Source: Pilimelia columellifera
Lineage (GTDB): Bacteria; Actinomycetota; Actinomycetes; Mycobacteriales; Micromonosporaceae
Length of the DNA: 64,000 nt
Assembly: GCF_039532605.1 (NCBI RefSeq)
Contig: NZ_BAAARY010000001.1
Span: forward strand, 186,001 to 250,000
Direction of reading: 5' to 3'
The translations under genes and the position numbers were made by a program. The notes beneath the pieces are model-generated. The model searched no databases. It had not been told where the DNA came from and saw only the letters and a list, made by a program, of their open reading frames with translations. The number at the start of each line of letters is the position of its first letter. Position 1 is the first letter of the stretch. This document shows positions 17,316 through 26,467 of the stretch, one piece after another.

Positions 17316-18833
17316 TCAGTGGTTGTGGTGGTGGTGGTGATCGAGGCAGTCGTGGTCGGCGTGCGCCTCGGCCGCGGCTCGCTGGATCTCCAGCCACGAC
17401 TTGGGCCGCTGCGGCGCGACCAGCGCGGTCCGACCGGGCAGCTCCGGCTTGCCCGGCTTGAACAACCAGGTCTTGAAGACCTCGTCCAGGGACTTGCCCG
17501 CGTTCACCTCGGCGTGGGCCTGGAACCTGGCGATCGTGCCGACACCGTACTTGTTACGGGCCAGCCACTCCTGCAGGAACGGGAAGAACGCCTCGTCGCC
17601 CATCGCCAGCCGGATCTGGTGCACCGCCATGGCCCCACGGTTGTAGACGGCGGTGTGGAAGAGGTCGCCCGAACCCGGGTCGCCCGGCTTAGTCTGCCAG
17701 AACGCCGAGTCGGCCGGGTTCGCCGCGTAGGTGTAGTCGAACAACTCCTGCGCGCTGCCCTCGCCGCTCTCCTCCGACCACAGCCACTGTGAGTACGTGG
17801 CGAAGCCCTCGTTCAGCCAGATATTGCGCCAGTCGGCCACCGAGACCGAATCGCCGAACCACTGGTGCGCCAGTTCGTGGACGACGACGCTGGTGTTGGT
17901 GCCCCGCCGCCAGAAGCCCGCGCCGTACACCGGCCGACCCTGGGTCTCCAGGGCATTACGGAAACCGTCGACCGGGCCGGCCACTCCGCCCAGCGAGGTG
18001 AACGGGTACGGGCCGTAGAACCGCTCAGCCCACTCCACGATCTCCGACGACCGCTCGATGCTGGCCTTCGCGGCCGGCGTCGCGTCGCCGAGCCCCCGGT
18101 GGTAGGCGTTGATCACCGGCAGACCGTTGATGTCGTCCTTGGTGATCTCGTAGTCGCCCACGACCACGAACTGCAGGTACGGCGCGGTCGGCTGGCTGTT
18201 GCGCCACGACCAACGCTTCCAGCCCTTGATCGGAGTGGCCGGGTCGCCGAGCTGGACGCCGTTGCTCAGCGCCGCCAGCCCTTCCGGCGCCAGCACCGAC
18301 ACATCGAAGGTGGCCTTGTCGGTCGGGTGGTCGTTGCTCGGGTACCACCACCAGGCCGCCTCGGGCTGACCGACCATGGTGAAGCCGTCGGTGGTGCGCT
18401 TGAACGCCGAGTAGCCGTCCACGGTCTTCGTCGCCGGCTTGTCGGCGTACTGCACGACGATCGTCACGGACTGGCCCTTGGCCAACGCCTTCGCCGGCGT
18501 GATGACCAGCTCGTGGCCGCCTTGCCGAGTGAACTCCGCCGGAAGGCCGTTCACCCGCACCGACGTGACGTCCAGGGCGAAGTCGAGGTTGAACCGCGTC
18601 AGGTTGCTCGTCGCGGTGGCGAGGATGGTGGTCGCGCCGGTCAGCCGGCCGTCCTCCGGGTAATACCGCAGCCGGACGTCGTAGTGGGCGACGTCGTAGC
18701 CGCCGTTGCCGTACATCGGGTAGTAGCTGTCGCCGACGCCGGGACTACCGACGGTCGGGTCCGCGGCGAGCGCCGGCGGGGCGACCAGGGTGAGGGTGAG
18801 GGCGGCGGAAAGCGCCAGGAACGCGCTGCGCAC
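17316..18833 (-). CDS. Secreted M1-family metallopeptidase with His-rich tail
   Basis: A 505-residue protein with a signal peptide ending near ALAADP (residue 24). The zinc site is HELAH at 319-323, with the third ligand Glu342 in WLNEGFATY. The substrate N-terminus site is the ALETQ variant found in this actinobacterial subgroup instead of GAMEN. The family's catalytic Tyr is likely in AVYNRGAMAVHQI. It is shorter than the 850-residue aminopeptidase N enzymes and lacks their C-terminal helical domain, like other secreted actinobacterial M1 enzymes. The last residues form a histidine cluster (AHADHDCLDHHHHHNH) that may bind zinc or another metal. The gene stands alone. Confidence 0.9.
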   Translation of the reverse strand: MRSAFLALSAALTLTLVAPPALAADPTVGSPGVGDSYYPMYGNGGYDVAHYDVRLRYYPEDGRLTGATTILATATSNLTRFNLDFALDVTSVRVNGLPAEFTRQGGHELVITPAKALAKGQSVTIVVQYADKPATKTVDGYSAFKRTTDGFTMVGQPEAAWWWYPSNDHPTDKATFDVSVLAPEGLAALSNGVQLGDPATPIKGWKRWSWRNSQPTAPYLQFVVVGDYEITKDDINGLPVINAYHRGLGDATPAAKASIERSSEIVEWAERFYGPYPFTSLGGVAGPVDGFRNALETQGRPVYGAGFWRRGTNTSVVVHELAHQWFGDSVSVADWRNIWLNEGFATYSQWLWSEESGEGSAQELFDYTYAANPADSAFWQTKPGDPGSGDLFHTAVYNRGAMAVHQIRLAMGDEAFFPFLQEWLARNKYGVGTIARFQAHAEVNAGKSLDEVFKTWLFKPGKPELPGRTALVAPQRPKSWLEIQRAAAEAHADHDCLDHHHHHNH

Positions 18834-18992
18834 AGAAGTGTCCTCTCGTCAGGTGAGGGGGCACGGCCGTTGCGGGGCCGTGGCGAGGCAAGACACCCGA
18901 ACGCTAACCCACCGGACGATCGTCAGTGGACGCCGGTCGATCTCGTTTAGGTCATACCGCATCGACGACTATGCGCGCCCGAGCTGAGTGCG

Positions 18993-19982
18993 TCAGGGCA
19001 GGACGAGCACCCCGGCCCCGGGGCGCAGGTTCTCCAGCAGCAGCCGTTGCCCCGGTTGCGGGACCTGAACGCAGCCGTCGGAGGTGTCGCCGCCGAAGGT
19101 GTTCTGGTACCAGCTGTGGATGCCGATGTGCGCGCCCCGGAGCCCGACGGGAACCGAGTCAGGATCATCGGGGACGGACCCGAGCGCCAGCACGTCCAGC
19201 CCGCCGTAGACCTCACCCGGCAGCTTCGAGCGGCCAAAGACGAAACTGCGACCCAACGGCGTCGGCGACACCTTCGACCCGACGCTCACCTTCCACGAAC
19301 CACGCTCCTGGCCGTCGCGGTACCAGGTGAGGCGGTGCGCCTTGCGGTGGATGACGACCTGGTCGGCGGTGGTCGCGGTGATCCAACCAGCGGGCGGCAG
19401 CCAGCCCATGGTGCGGTTGCCCGAGGGCATCAGCGCCGCCACCCAGCCCGACTCGCGGGCGACGATCGGCACCGCCGCCCCGATGCCGGAGACGGCCTTG
19501 GGCAGGATCGCCCGTGGGCGGCCGCCGGGGGCGTCGTAGACGACCAGGTCCCGGGTGGGGCGCAGGATCTCGGTCGGCAATTCGCTCGCCATCGGCGTCG
19601 GGTCGGCGGGGAGTCCCGAGGGCAACCGCTTGAGGTAGGCGATCACCGGCAGGCCCTTGGGCGCTGGGGCCGCCGCCGGGATGCTCGGCGGGGTGCTGGG
19701 CGGGGCGGAAGCGGCGGCCTCCACCGGCTGGGCGACGGCGCTCGGCGGGGCGGACGGCGCGGGCCCGTCCGAGCGGTCGACGACCGTCCACCCCGCTACG
19801 CTGGCGAGGACCGTCGCGGCCAGGCCGGCGGTGAGCCACGGCCAACGGCGTAGCGCCCACCGGGACCCGCCCGCGCCGGCGGGGGCGGCGGTCACCTCCG
19901 AAGGGTTCGCGGCGACGGCGCTATCGGCCCCTGGCGCGACGCTGTCGCCCGCTGGCACCGGGATGGGCTGATGGTCAGGCAC
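18993..19982 (-). CDS. L,D-transpeptidase (YkuD domain), membrane-anchored
   Basis: The GTG at 19980-19982 gives a 329-residue protein; an ATG at 20018 would add 12 residues, and neither has a strong ribosome binding site. One membrane segment (about 44-64, WLTAGLAATVLASVAGWTVV) follows a cytoplasmic leader, then comes a Pro/Ala/Ser-rich linker and a YkuD catalytic domain. The catalytic motif is GIHSWYQNTFGGDTSDGCVQ, with the conserved His and nucleophilic Cys in SDGC. These enzymes make 3-3 cross-links in peptidoglycan or attach proteins to it. The gene is divergent from an FMN reductase, and a second L,D-transpeptidase of a different class lies just beyond that. Confidence 0.87.
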   Translation of the reverse strand: MPDHQPIPVPAGDSVAPGADSAVAANPSEVTAAPAGAGGSRWALRRWPWLTAGLAATVLASVAGWTVVDRSDGPAPSAPPSAVAQPVEAAASAPPSTPPSIPAAAPAPKGLPVIAYLKRLPSGLPADPTPMASELPTEILRPTRDLVVYDAPGGRPRAILPKAVSGIGAAVPIVARESGWVAALMPSGNRTMGWLPPAGWITATTADQVVIHRKAHRLTWYRDGQERGSWKVSVGSKVSPTPLGRSFVFGRSKLPGEVYGGLDVLALGSVPDDPDSVPVGLRGAHIGIHSWYQNTFGGDTSDGCVQVPQPGQRLLLENLRPGAGVLVLP

Positions 19983-20051
19983 TACCCGATAGTAGGCACG
20001 TCCCCAGGCTCCGCCCATGATTCGGGCGGATCGGCGCTAAGGAGAAGGCAC

Positions 20052-20624
20052 ATGCCGAGCTTGCAGGTCATCGTCGCCAGCACCCGTCCCGGTCGGATCG
20101 GCCTGCCGATCGGCCAGTGGGCATACCGTCGGGCGTCCGGGCACGGCGGTTTCGACGTCGAACTCGTCGACCTGGCGGAGCAGAACCTCCCGTTCATGGA
20201 CGAGCCGAACCACCCGAGGCTGCGTAGATACGTCCACGAGCACACGAAGGCGTGGAGCGCGAAAGTCGACGCCGCGGACGCGTTCGTATTCGTCACCCCC
20301 GAGTACAACTTCGGCTATCCGGCGACGCTCAAGAACGCCGTCGACTTCCTGTTCCAGGAGTGGGCCACCAAGCCGTGCGGGCTGTTCAGCTACGGAGGCG
20401 TGGCGGCGGGAACCAGGTCAGCCCAGTTGGTGAAGCCGGTGCTCGGGGCGGTCGGGCTCGTTGTCGTGCCGGAGGCCGTGGCGGTGCCGTTCGCCGGCAA
20501 GCTCGTCAGCGACGGCGACTTCCACCCCACCGAGGCGGTCGAGTCATCGACCGACGCGATGCTCGACAGCCTGGTCCGCTGGTCGACGACGCTGTCCCCG
20601 ATGCGCCGGGCCGAGCAGGACTGA
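20052..20624 (+). CDS. NAD(P)H-dependent FMN reductase
   Basis: The ATG at 20052 sits behind AAGGAGAAGG and gives 190 residues. The flavodoxin-like fold is shown by VIVASTRPGRIGLPIG, which binds the FMN phosphate, and by FVFVTPEYNFGYPATLKNAVDFL, the hallmark of this family. Such enzymes reduce FMN or quinones with NAD(P)H. A stand-alone role in redox stress is likely. The gene sits between two leftward L,D-transpeptidase genes and converges on the second, with 51 bases between the stops. Confidence 0.9.
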   Translation: MPSLQVIVASTRPGRIGLPIGQWAYRRASGHGGFDVELVDLAEQNLPFMDEPNHPRLRRYVHEHTKAWSAKVDAADAFVFVTPEYNFGYPATLKNAVDFLFQEWATKPCGLFSYGGVAAGTRSAQLVKPVLGAVGLVVVPEAVAVPFAGKLVSDGDFHPTEAVESSTDAMLDSLVRWSTTLSPMRRAEQD

Positions 20625-20675
20625 TGGGGCTCGGGGTGAGCGTGTCACGTACGAGCTGGTCGCTCGCGGGCGCGT

Positions 20676-21881
20676 TCAGACCTTGACAGGCAGCGCCGAG
20701 CCCTTGGTCCACTGCTTCCACGGAATGTTCCAGTCGGTCCAACCGTTGCCCAGGCGTAGCTTCACCTCGGTGCCGGTGGTGGTGACCGGGTCACCGATCG
20801 TGGTGATGCCGAACAACCACCTGGCGTTCTTCGTCGACATGTTCACGCAGCCGTGCGAGACGTTCCGCTTGCCCTGGGCCGCGACCGACCAGGGGGCGGC
20901 GTGCAGGAACTCGCCGCCCCAGGTGATTCGCTGGGCGTAGTGGACCTCGATGTCGTAACCCTCGTCAGGCCCCAACTCATCGATCGTGTTGAAGCGGGTC
21001 TTCTTGAGCTTTTGCATGATCAACATGGTTCCCGACGATGACGGCGTCTTCGGCTTGCCGAGGCTCACCGGGATGCGCCGCAGCACCTTGCCGTTGCGCT
21101 TGACTGTCATGTGCTTGGTCTTGTTGCTGATGGTCATCACGATGCCGGGGCCAGTCTTGATCTTGACGCTGAGGTCGTTGTCGCCGTAGCGACCGTTGCC
21201 CACGTACAGCCCCCGCGTACGCACGCCGAACGTGATGCTCGTCTTCGACTTCCAGTAGCGCTTGGTCCGGTACCTGACCTCGGTGCCGCTGACCCAACGC
21301 CACGCGCCGACCTGCGCCGGCTTGGCCGTGACGAACATCCGCCGCTGGACGTCGTCGCGCTTGGCCGCCGGGACCGGATGACTGAAACGGACCACCAACG
21401 GCATCCCGACGCCGACCGCCGCGTTGTCCCCGAGCTGACTGGAGACCCGCGCCAACTTCGCCGGGCGGCGCATCGTCGTGAAGGAGCTGGCGGTCGAAAC
21501 GGTGCGGCCAGCTGAGGTCCTGCCCGAGGCGGAGACCGCGTACGCCGTCCCCCAGGCCAACGACGATACCGGGCGCCACACCCGGGTGGCGGGGTGGTAA
21601 CCGCCGGGAACGACTCTGCCCGACGGCCCGGTGACCGAAATGGACACATTCGACACCTCGCGCACGGCGAGGGTGACCGCAGTGATGATAGGCACCTTCG
21701 TCGCGCCGTGGGCCGGAGCGCTGACCGACAGCGGAGCGACCGCGGCACGCTCACCAGCGCCACCGCCGGACGCGTCGCCGTTGACGCCGGCGTCGGCGGG
21801 CCTCTCGCAGGCCGCCGTGAACGCGATGAGGGCGGCGACGGCCGCCAGTCCAAACCTCCGCTTGCCAGGGACCGGCTCCAT
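20676..21881 (-). CDS. L,D-transpeptidase, lipoprotein with Ig-like domains (LdtMt2-like)
   Basis: The ATG at 21879-21881 has AGAGGAG just upstream; 401 residues follow. The signal sequence ends in a lipobox (AFTAAC, Cys near 25), predicting a lipoprotein. Two beta-sandwich domains (about 45-145 and 145-250) precede the YkuD domain (about 255-380), as in the LdtMt2 group of actinobacteria. The catalytic segment is HAAPWSVAAQGKRNVSHGCVNMS. A C-terminal extension (GNGWTDWNIPWKQWTKG) matches the Trp-rich tail of this group. The enzyme makes 3-3 peptidoglycan cross-links, giving some beta-lactam tolerance in relatives. Confidence 0.93.
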   Translation of the reverse strand: MEPVPGKRRFGLAAVAALIAFTAACERPADAGVNGDASGGGAGERAAVAPLSVSAPAHGATKVPIITAVTLAVREVSNVSISVTGPSGRVVPGGYHPATRVWRPVSSLAWGTAYAVSASGRTSAGRTVSTASSFTTMRRPAKLARVSSQLGDNAAVGVGMPLVVRFSHPVPAAKRDDVQRRMFVTAKPAQVGAWRWVSGTEVRYRTKRYWKSKTSITFGVRTRGLYVGNGRYGDNDLSVKIKTGPGIVMTISNKTKHMTVKRNGKVLRRIPVSLGKPKTPSSSGTMLIMQKLKKTRFNTIDELGPDEGYDIEVHYAQRITWGGEFLHAAPWSVAAQGKRNVSHGCVNMSTKNARWLFGITTIGDPVTTTGTEVKLRLGNGWTDWNIPWKQWTKGSALPVKV

Positions 21882-22068
21882 TGCTCCTCTTTCCAATGTG
21901 TCAGACGTCTCCCGCCATGGTGCACCACCGACGCACACACGTCACTGCCTCGAATTGGGCAGGTGACGGTGATGTCGTCAACCCGACAGGGGATTGCGGA
22001 TGAATCGACCACCCCCAGGGGCGGCGGCCGCGCCGCACGCCGCCGTCGGGCGAGGATAGATTGCCCCC

Positions 22069-22755
22069 ATGACTGGAGCAGCGACCGCCGTCGTCCCGAT
22101 CCTTTATGTGCGCAGCGCCGACCAGTCCGCACGGTTCTACCGCATGTTCGGGTTCGCCGAGGACCGCCAGGGCGCGCTCGATGACTCCCAGTGGCGCTAC
22201 CTGCGTCACGGTGAGTTGACGCTGTTGCTGGCCGAGGTCCATCCGCCGCTCATCACCGTCGCGTTGCCGCTCGTCCTCTACATATATGTGGACGCCCTGG
22301 AGGTCGTCCTCGAACGGCTCGCAGCGGGCGGAGCGTCCAGCGAGCACATCGGCTACCCGGACCACGCGCCCGGCGGCGAGGCGCGGGTGCTGGACCCGGA
22401 CGGCAACGTCGTCCTGGTGGGTCAGCGAGAGGCGGTCACCGCCGAACAGCGCGTCGCCCAGACCGGTCCGCCGGCCCGCTTCGAGCTGATTCAGGAGGCC
22501 GCTGAGGACGCCGCCCGCCGGGCCTACGCCCCCAGCCGGTGCCAGATCGGCAACGTCGACGGGACGCCATGCCCGTCGGCAGCCGAGGTGAAGCTGGCCG
22601 ACCCGTGGGGCGACACCACCTGGGGGTGCGTGCCGCACGTCGAGGAGGCGCTCATCATCGCGAAGGCGGCGTTCATCGCCACCGACGAGGAGGACGGCAT
22701 CGGCCCCTTCCTCCAACGACGGCGGGCGGCGGCCAGCCGTCAGCAGAGGACCTGA
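22069..22755 (+). CDS. VOC (glyoxalase/bleomycin resistance fold) protein with C-terminal extension
   Basis: The ATG at 22069 gives 228 residues. The first 125 follow the VOC pattern: VVPILYVRSADQSARFYRMFG at the start, a second half with VLYIYVDALEVVLERLAAGG, and RVLDPDGNVVLVGQ at the metal-ligand end. Residues 140-215 are an added region with CQIGNVDGTPCPSAAEVKLADPWG and a later CVPHVEEALI, Cys/His positions that could hold a metal. I do not recognise this added part. VOC proteins bind small molecules or act as metal-dependent lyases and dioxygenases; no substrate can be assigned. It is divergent from the lipoprotein transpeptidase gene. Confidence 0.78.
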   Translation: MTGAATAVVPILYVRSADQSARFYRMFGFAEDRQGALDDSQWRYLRHGELTLLLAEVHPPLITVALPLVLYIYVDALEVVLERLAAGGASSEHIGYPDHAPGGEARVLDPDGNVVLVGQREAVTAEQRVAQTGPPARFELIQEAAEDAARRAYAPSRCQIGNVDGTPCPSAAEVKLADPWGDTTWGCVPHVEEALIIAKAAFIATDEEDGIGPFLQRRRAAASRQQRT

Positions 22756-22763
22756 CAGGCGGG

Positions 22764-24146
22764 TCAGGGCTGACGGGTCAGGGCGTACACGTGGGTCCGC
22801 GTGGTCGTCCCGGCGTCTTCTGTCGGCATGAAGGCCACCGCGCTGTCGCGGAACGCCCGGACCGACGGCGTCGGGCTGGCGTCCAGCGCGACCGCCGCCG
22901 GGAGGTACGAGCGGCTGGTGGAGTGGTTGGCCCCGATGCTGCCGAGCTGGCTGTCGAAACTCACGGTGGTGACGTTCGGGCGGTCACGGTTCTCGGCGGC
23001 GTCCAGCCTGGGCACGATGTCATGCCGGTTCTCCAACGACAGCACCTGGACGTGCGACGGGGCCACGACATGCCCGATCGGGGCGCCGACCGCGACGACG
23101 TGTGTGACGTTGAACGCGAACCCACCGGCGCCGCTGTCCCGCGCGGCCTGCGCGGCGACCAGCCCGCCCTGGCTGTGCCCGACGAGCATGACCGGATCGT
23201 CGGGACCGGCGCCGGCCCGACGGAGCGCCTCGGCGACGGCGTGCTGGCGGGTGGTGCTCTCGCCGGCCAACGCGTGCAGGTTGGTGCCGAGGTCGTGCAG
23301 GGCCGGGCTGTGCGCGCCAGGAGCGTTCCACACCTTCGTGCCCGGAATGTCGACAATGTACGCGGTGTCGCCGGCCCGGCCGCCCACGACGCGGACATCG
23401 ATCTGATCCGGGGCGTCGGCGTCGGCGCGGGCGTTGCGGTGGTCCAGACCCCCGAGGAGATCGCCGAAGCCGGCCGGCGCCCGGGCCAGCACGCCGGCGC
23501 CCGGAGCGGTCGGGTCGGCGACGCCCAGGTCGGTGACCTCGGGGCGCCCGTCCGGATAGAACTGCGCCAACAGCGCAGCCGCGCCGGGCACGTCGCCGGT
23601 CGCCAACCCCGGGACGCTGGAAAGCAGACCCGGGCCGGCGCCGACGACGGCGTCCACCACCCCCGGGTGTTCCACGATGAGGCGCTCGTAGTCGATGTCG
23701 CCGCCGAGGGCCTCGTAGGCGAGCGCCGGCCCCGCCACGCCGGCGAGCACCGGCAGCCCCGCAACCACCGTGGCGCCCGCGGCATGGCCGGCCGCCCAAC
23801 GTAGACACGTCAACGCCGACCGGCTGGCCTCGTCCGCCCCCCGGTACGACGCCGCGCTCGCGCGCAAAGCCGCGGAACGCCGCCCGAAACCCGCGGCGAG
23901 CGCCGACAACCCGCCCGGCCCGTCGAGCGCGGCCAGCAACAACGCCTGGATCCGCGCGACCCCACCGGGATCGAGCAGCGCGGACGCCAGCAGGTCCGGG
24001 TCGAGCAGGATGCCGTGGCATTCGGCGCTGACCGTGGCGAGTTGCCGGGCGACGTCGTCGCTGTGCCGGCCCAGCGTGGCCAGATCCTCGTACCGGGCGG
24101 ATGTTCCGCCGACGCCACCGGAGACGTGCAGCTCGGGGCCGGTCAC
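22764..24146 (-). CDS. Alpha/beta hydrolase (DUF1023-like) in an ESX-type gene unit
   Basis: The GTG at 24144-24146 overlaps the preceding stop (GTGA), giving 460 residues. Residues 1-145 are mainly helical and Ala-rich, resembling the helical modules of type VII secretion substrates. The rest holds an alpha/beta hydrolase with the nucleophile elbow VGHSQGG (Ser325) and a likely Asp/His pair further on (LENRHDIVPRLD; ANHSTSRSY). DUF1023-type hydrolases occur widely with WXG100 genes in actinobacteria. It is the third gene of a coupled set after a WXG100-like and an EspG-like protein, so it may be a secreted lipase or esterase effector. The substrate is unknown. Confidence 0.8.
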   Translation of the reverse strand: MTGPELHVSGGVGGTSARYEDLATLGRHSDDVARQLATVSAECHGILLDPDLLASALLDPGGVARIQALLLAALDGPGGLSALAAGFGRRSAALRASAASYRGADEASRSALTCLRWAAGHAAGATVVAGLPVLAGVAGPALAYEALGGDIDYERLIVEHPGVVDAVVGAGPGLLSSVPGLATGDVPGAAALLAQFYPDGRPEVTDLGVADPTAPGAGVLARAPAGFGDLLGGLDHRNARADADAPDQIDVRVVGGRAGDTAYIVDIPGTKVWNAPGAHSPALHDLGTNLHALAGESTTRQHAVAEALRRAGAGPDDPVMLVGHSQGGLVAAQAARDSGAGGFAFNVTHVVAVGAPIGHVVAPSHVQVLSLENRHDIVPRLDAAENRDRPNVTTVSFDSQLGSIGANHSTSRSYLPAAVALDASPTPSVRAFRDSAVAFMPTEDAGTTTRTHVYALTRQP

Positions 24147-24946
24147 CGGGTGGCGCCCACGACCGTCGACAGGTGCGGCGCTATCCACGCGCCGATCTGC
24201 TGGCGGGTCACCGGGATCAGGTCGACCATCCGGCGGCCGTGCTCGGCGCCGGCCGGAAGCGCCCCCACCCAGCCGGCGTCGGTGGCCAACCAGAGCACCT
24301 GGCCGGCGACGCGCCAACCGTCGGGGGCGCCGGTCACGAGGCAGCGGAGCATCCCGAACGTGCGACGGCGCAGGTGCTCGGCGAACTCGCGTTCGCGCCA
24401 GCTCAGCGGCGTGCCGTCGGCCGTGTCGGGGTCCGCGTCCTGGTGTGCCAGGGCCGCGAGCGGCGCCCGCCCCGCCGGCGGTGGCTCGGGCGCCAGCCCC
24501 AGGGCGAAGGCGCGCGCCGTCTCGTCATCCGGGGGGAACGACGGCACTGCCCGGATCAACTCGCGGCCCAGCAGCTCGGCCGGGAACAGCGACAGCTCGG
24601 CCGCGCCGTCGCCGAGCGCGAACAGGCTCGCGCCGAGCCGGTCGGTGACGGCGTACCAGGCCGTCGATCCGTCGCCGCGGACCCGGGACTCCACACAGAT
24701 CGTCGCGACCGCCGCGGCGAAGACGGCGAGGTTCGCGGCCACCGGGACCGCCAACGACGGGCCGCCGGCGCCCGGACCGGTAGTCATGATCCCGCGTTCG
24801 ACCAGACCCGCCTCGGCCCGCCGCAGCGCGCCCGGGGCGGCACGGGGGCCGCCGAACCCCGGCGGCGGGGTCCAACCGGCGCGCCCGGCGAGCGTCGCCA
24901 GCTCCAGTCCCGTGAGCGCCAGGCGCCGTGGCGCCGGAACGTTCAC
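24143..24946 (-). CDS. EspG-like ESX secretion-associated protein (tentative)
   Basis: A 267-residue protein from a GTG (24944-24946) that overlaps the stop of the WXG100-like gene as GTGA; its own stop overlaps the next GTG in the same way. It has no signal peptide or membrane segment. The pattern of an N-terminal helix (LTGLELATLAGRAG), then APGALRRAEAGLVERGI and alternating beta strands, resembles EspG-type chaperones that hold ESX substrates in the cytosol. The resemblance is weak by eye. The gene order (WXG100-like, this gene, hydrolase) supports a chaperone role, which is an inference from context. Confidence 0.6.
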   Translation of the reverse strand: MNVPAPRRLALTGLELATLAGRAGWTPPPGFGGPRAAPGALRRAEAGLVERGIMTTGPGAGGPSLAVPVAANLAVFAAAVATICVESRVRGDGSTAWYAVTDRLGASLFALGDGAAELSLFPAELLGRELIRAVPSFPPDDETARAFALGLAPEPPPAGRAPLAALAHQDADPDTADGTPLSWREREFAEHLRRRTFGMLRCLVTGAPDGWRVAGQVLWLATDAGWVGALPAGAEHGRRMVDLIPVTRQQIGAWIAPHLSTVVGATR

Positions 24947-25281
24947 CGGCCGACCCCTCGCGGCAGGAGCCCTGGGGACGGTAGCGGCAGTTCGGCGACG
25001 CTGTGGCGGGCCAGCCGGACGAGGAACGCCACCCGCTCGCGGACCTCGTCCGCGTGTCCGCGCAGGGCCGCCGCGGCCTGCTCAAGATGGACGGCCGACC
25101 GTTCGATCAGCTGCCGGTCGGCGGCCAGCTGCTCCCGGTACGCCGAACCGGCAGCCGAGACCCAGTGGGCAGTTTGACCGCGGCGCAGGTGGTCGTCGGC
25201 GTGCCGACGGATCGCGTCGGCTTTCGTGAGGAGGTGGTCGGCGAGTTGGTCCAGGCGGTCCGGATCACCGTACAGAGCCAT
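24943..25281 (-). CDS. WXG100-like (ESX) small helical protein
   Basis: A 112-residue protein with two long amphipathic helices (about 5-35 and 45-85) separated by a turn containing Trp-Val-Ser (TAHWVSAAGSAYREQL), in the place of the WXG motif. There is no signal peptide. WXG100 proteins form dimers exported by type VII systems. The C-terminal 25 residues are Pro/Arg-rich. It starts at the ATG 25279-25281 and is the first of three genes coupled by GTGA overlaps. No EccC-type ATPase is in the window, so export would rely on machinery encoded elsewhere. Confidence 0.72.
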   Translation of the reverse strand: MALYGDPDRLDQLADHLLTKADAIRRHADDHLRRGQTAHWVSAAGSAYREQLAADRQLIERSAVHLEQAAAALRGHADEVRERVAFLVRLARHSVAELPLPSPGLLPRGVGR

Positions 25282-25396
25282 CGGCGCCTCCTCCGGCAGG
25301 TCCGGACCGAGCCTGCCGCAGACGCCACCGCGCGCGCAACCCCGTCCGTCCTCGAAGGAGGTTCGATTCGCGGGCTTCCGCGCACCTACGGTCCGC

Positions 25397-26467
25397 TCAA
25401 CCGGTGCGGCTCACCCGCCGGGCCGCCGACACGATCGGGTCGGTCTCGTCGTCGAACTCGCCGATGACCTCCTCCAGGAGGTCCTCCAACGCGACGATGC
25501 CGACGACGGCGCCGTCTCCACCGACCACCAGGGCCAGCTGGGAACGACGGCCACGCATCGATTTCACCGCCTCCAGCACCCGGGTCGTGGCCGCCAGCGT
25601 CGCCGGCTCGGACATAAGGTCGACGGCGGTCGCGGGGCGCTCGAAGCTGGTCGCCTTCGACGCGTCGCGGATGTGCACGATCCCGACGACGCGTCCGTCG
25701 ACGCCGGTGACCGCCAGCCGGGACCGGCCGGTCTCCGAGCTGCGGACCTCGACGTCCCGGGCCGAGGCCGTGGCGGGGACGCTGACGATCCGCTCGGCGG
25801 GCGTCATGACCTGCTCGATGGTGGTGGTCTGCACCTTGAGCATGGCGCTCAGCAGCTCGTGTTCGGCCGCGGCCAGGGTGCCGTGCTCCCGAGACGCCTC
25901 GATGAGCATCCGCAGCTCCTCCGGCCCGTGGACCTGAGCCAGCTCGTCCTGCGGTTGCACCTTCACCAGCCGGAGGCAGGCGTTGGCGAGTCCGTTGAGG
26001 GCGGTGAGGAACGGCCGGAAGACAGTGGTGAAGGCGATGAACGGCACCGCGAGCAGCTGCGCGGAGGTCTCCGGATGGCTGATCGCCCACGACTTGGGCG
26101 CCATCTCGCCGATGACCACGTGCAGGAAAGCGACCAGCGAGACGGCCAGGATGGCGGCGACCACGATGGACGCCTCGGCCGGGATCCCGACGGCGACGAA
26201 GGCCGGCTCCAGCAGGTGCGCGACGGTCGGCTTGGCCAACGCGCCCAGACCCAGGGTGCACAGGGTGATCCCCAGTTGCGCGCCGGCCAGCATCATCGAC
26301 AGCTGCCGGCCGCCGGCGAGCGCCGCCTTCGCCCCGCGCGATCCGTCGGCGGCGGCGGCTTCGAGCCGGTGCCGCTTGGCCGCCACCAGGGCGAACTCGG
26401 CGGCGACGAAGAAGGCGTTGAACGCCAGCAGCAGCAGCGAAACCAGCAACGACCATCCGGTGCTCAC
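25397..26467 (-). CDS. CNNM/CBS-domain membrane protein (CorC/HlyC type)
   Basis: A 356-residue protein. Residues 1-190 form the DUF21/CNNM membrane domain (FNAFFVAAEFALVAAKRHRLE, then VIGEMAPKSWAIS), followed by a pair of CBS domains (MTPAERIVSVPATASARDVE and TLAATTRVLEAVKSMRGRRSQ). It lacks the C-terminal CorC_HlyC domain present in the preceding gene. CNNM proteins are linked to Mg2+ and other divalent cation movement. The GTG start overlaps the stop of the upstream paralogue (GTGA), so the two are translated together and may form a heteromer. Confidence 0.9.
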   Translation of the reverse strand: MSTGWSLLVSLLLLAFNAFFVAAEFALVAAKRHRLEAAAADGSRGAKAALAGGRQLSMMLAGAQLGITLCTLGLGALAKPTVAHLLEPAFVAVGIPAEASIVVAAILAVSLVAFLHVVIGEMAPKSWAISHPETSAQLLAVPFIAFTTVFRPFLTALNGLANACLRLVKVQPQDELAQVHGPEELRMLIEASREHGTLAAAEHELLSAMLKVQTTTIEQVMTPAERIVSVPATASARDVEVRSSETGRSRLAVTGVDGRVVGIVHIRDASKATSFERPATAVDLMSEPATLAATTRVLEAVKSMRGRRSQLALVVGGDGAVVGIVALEDLLEEVIGEFDDETDPIVSAARRVSRTG

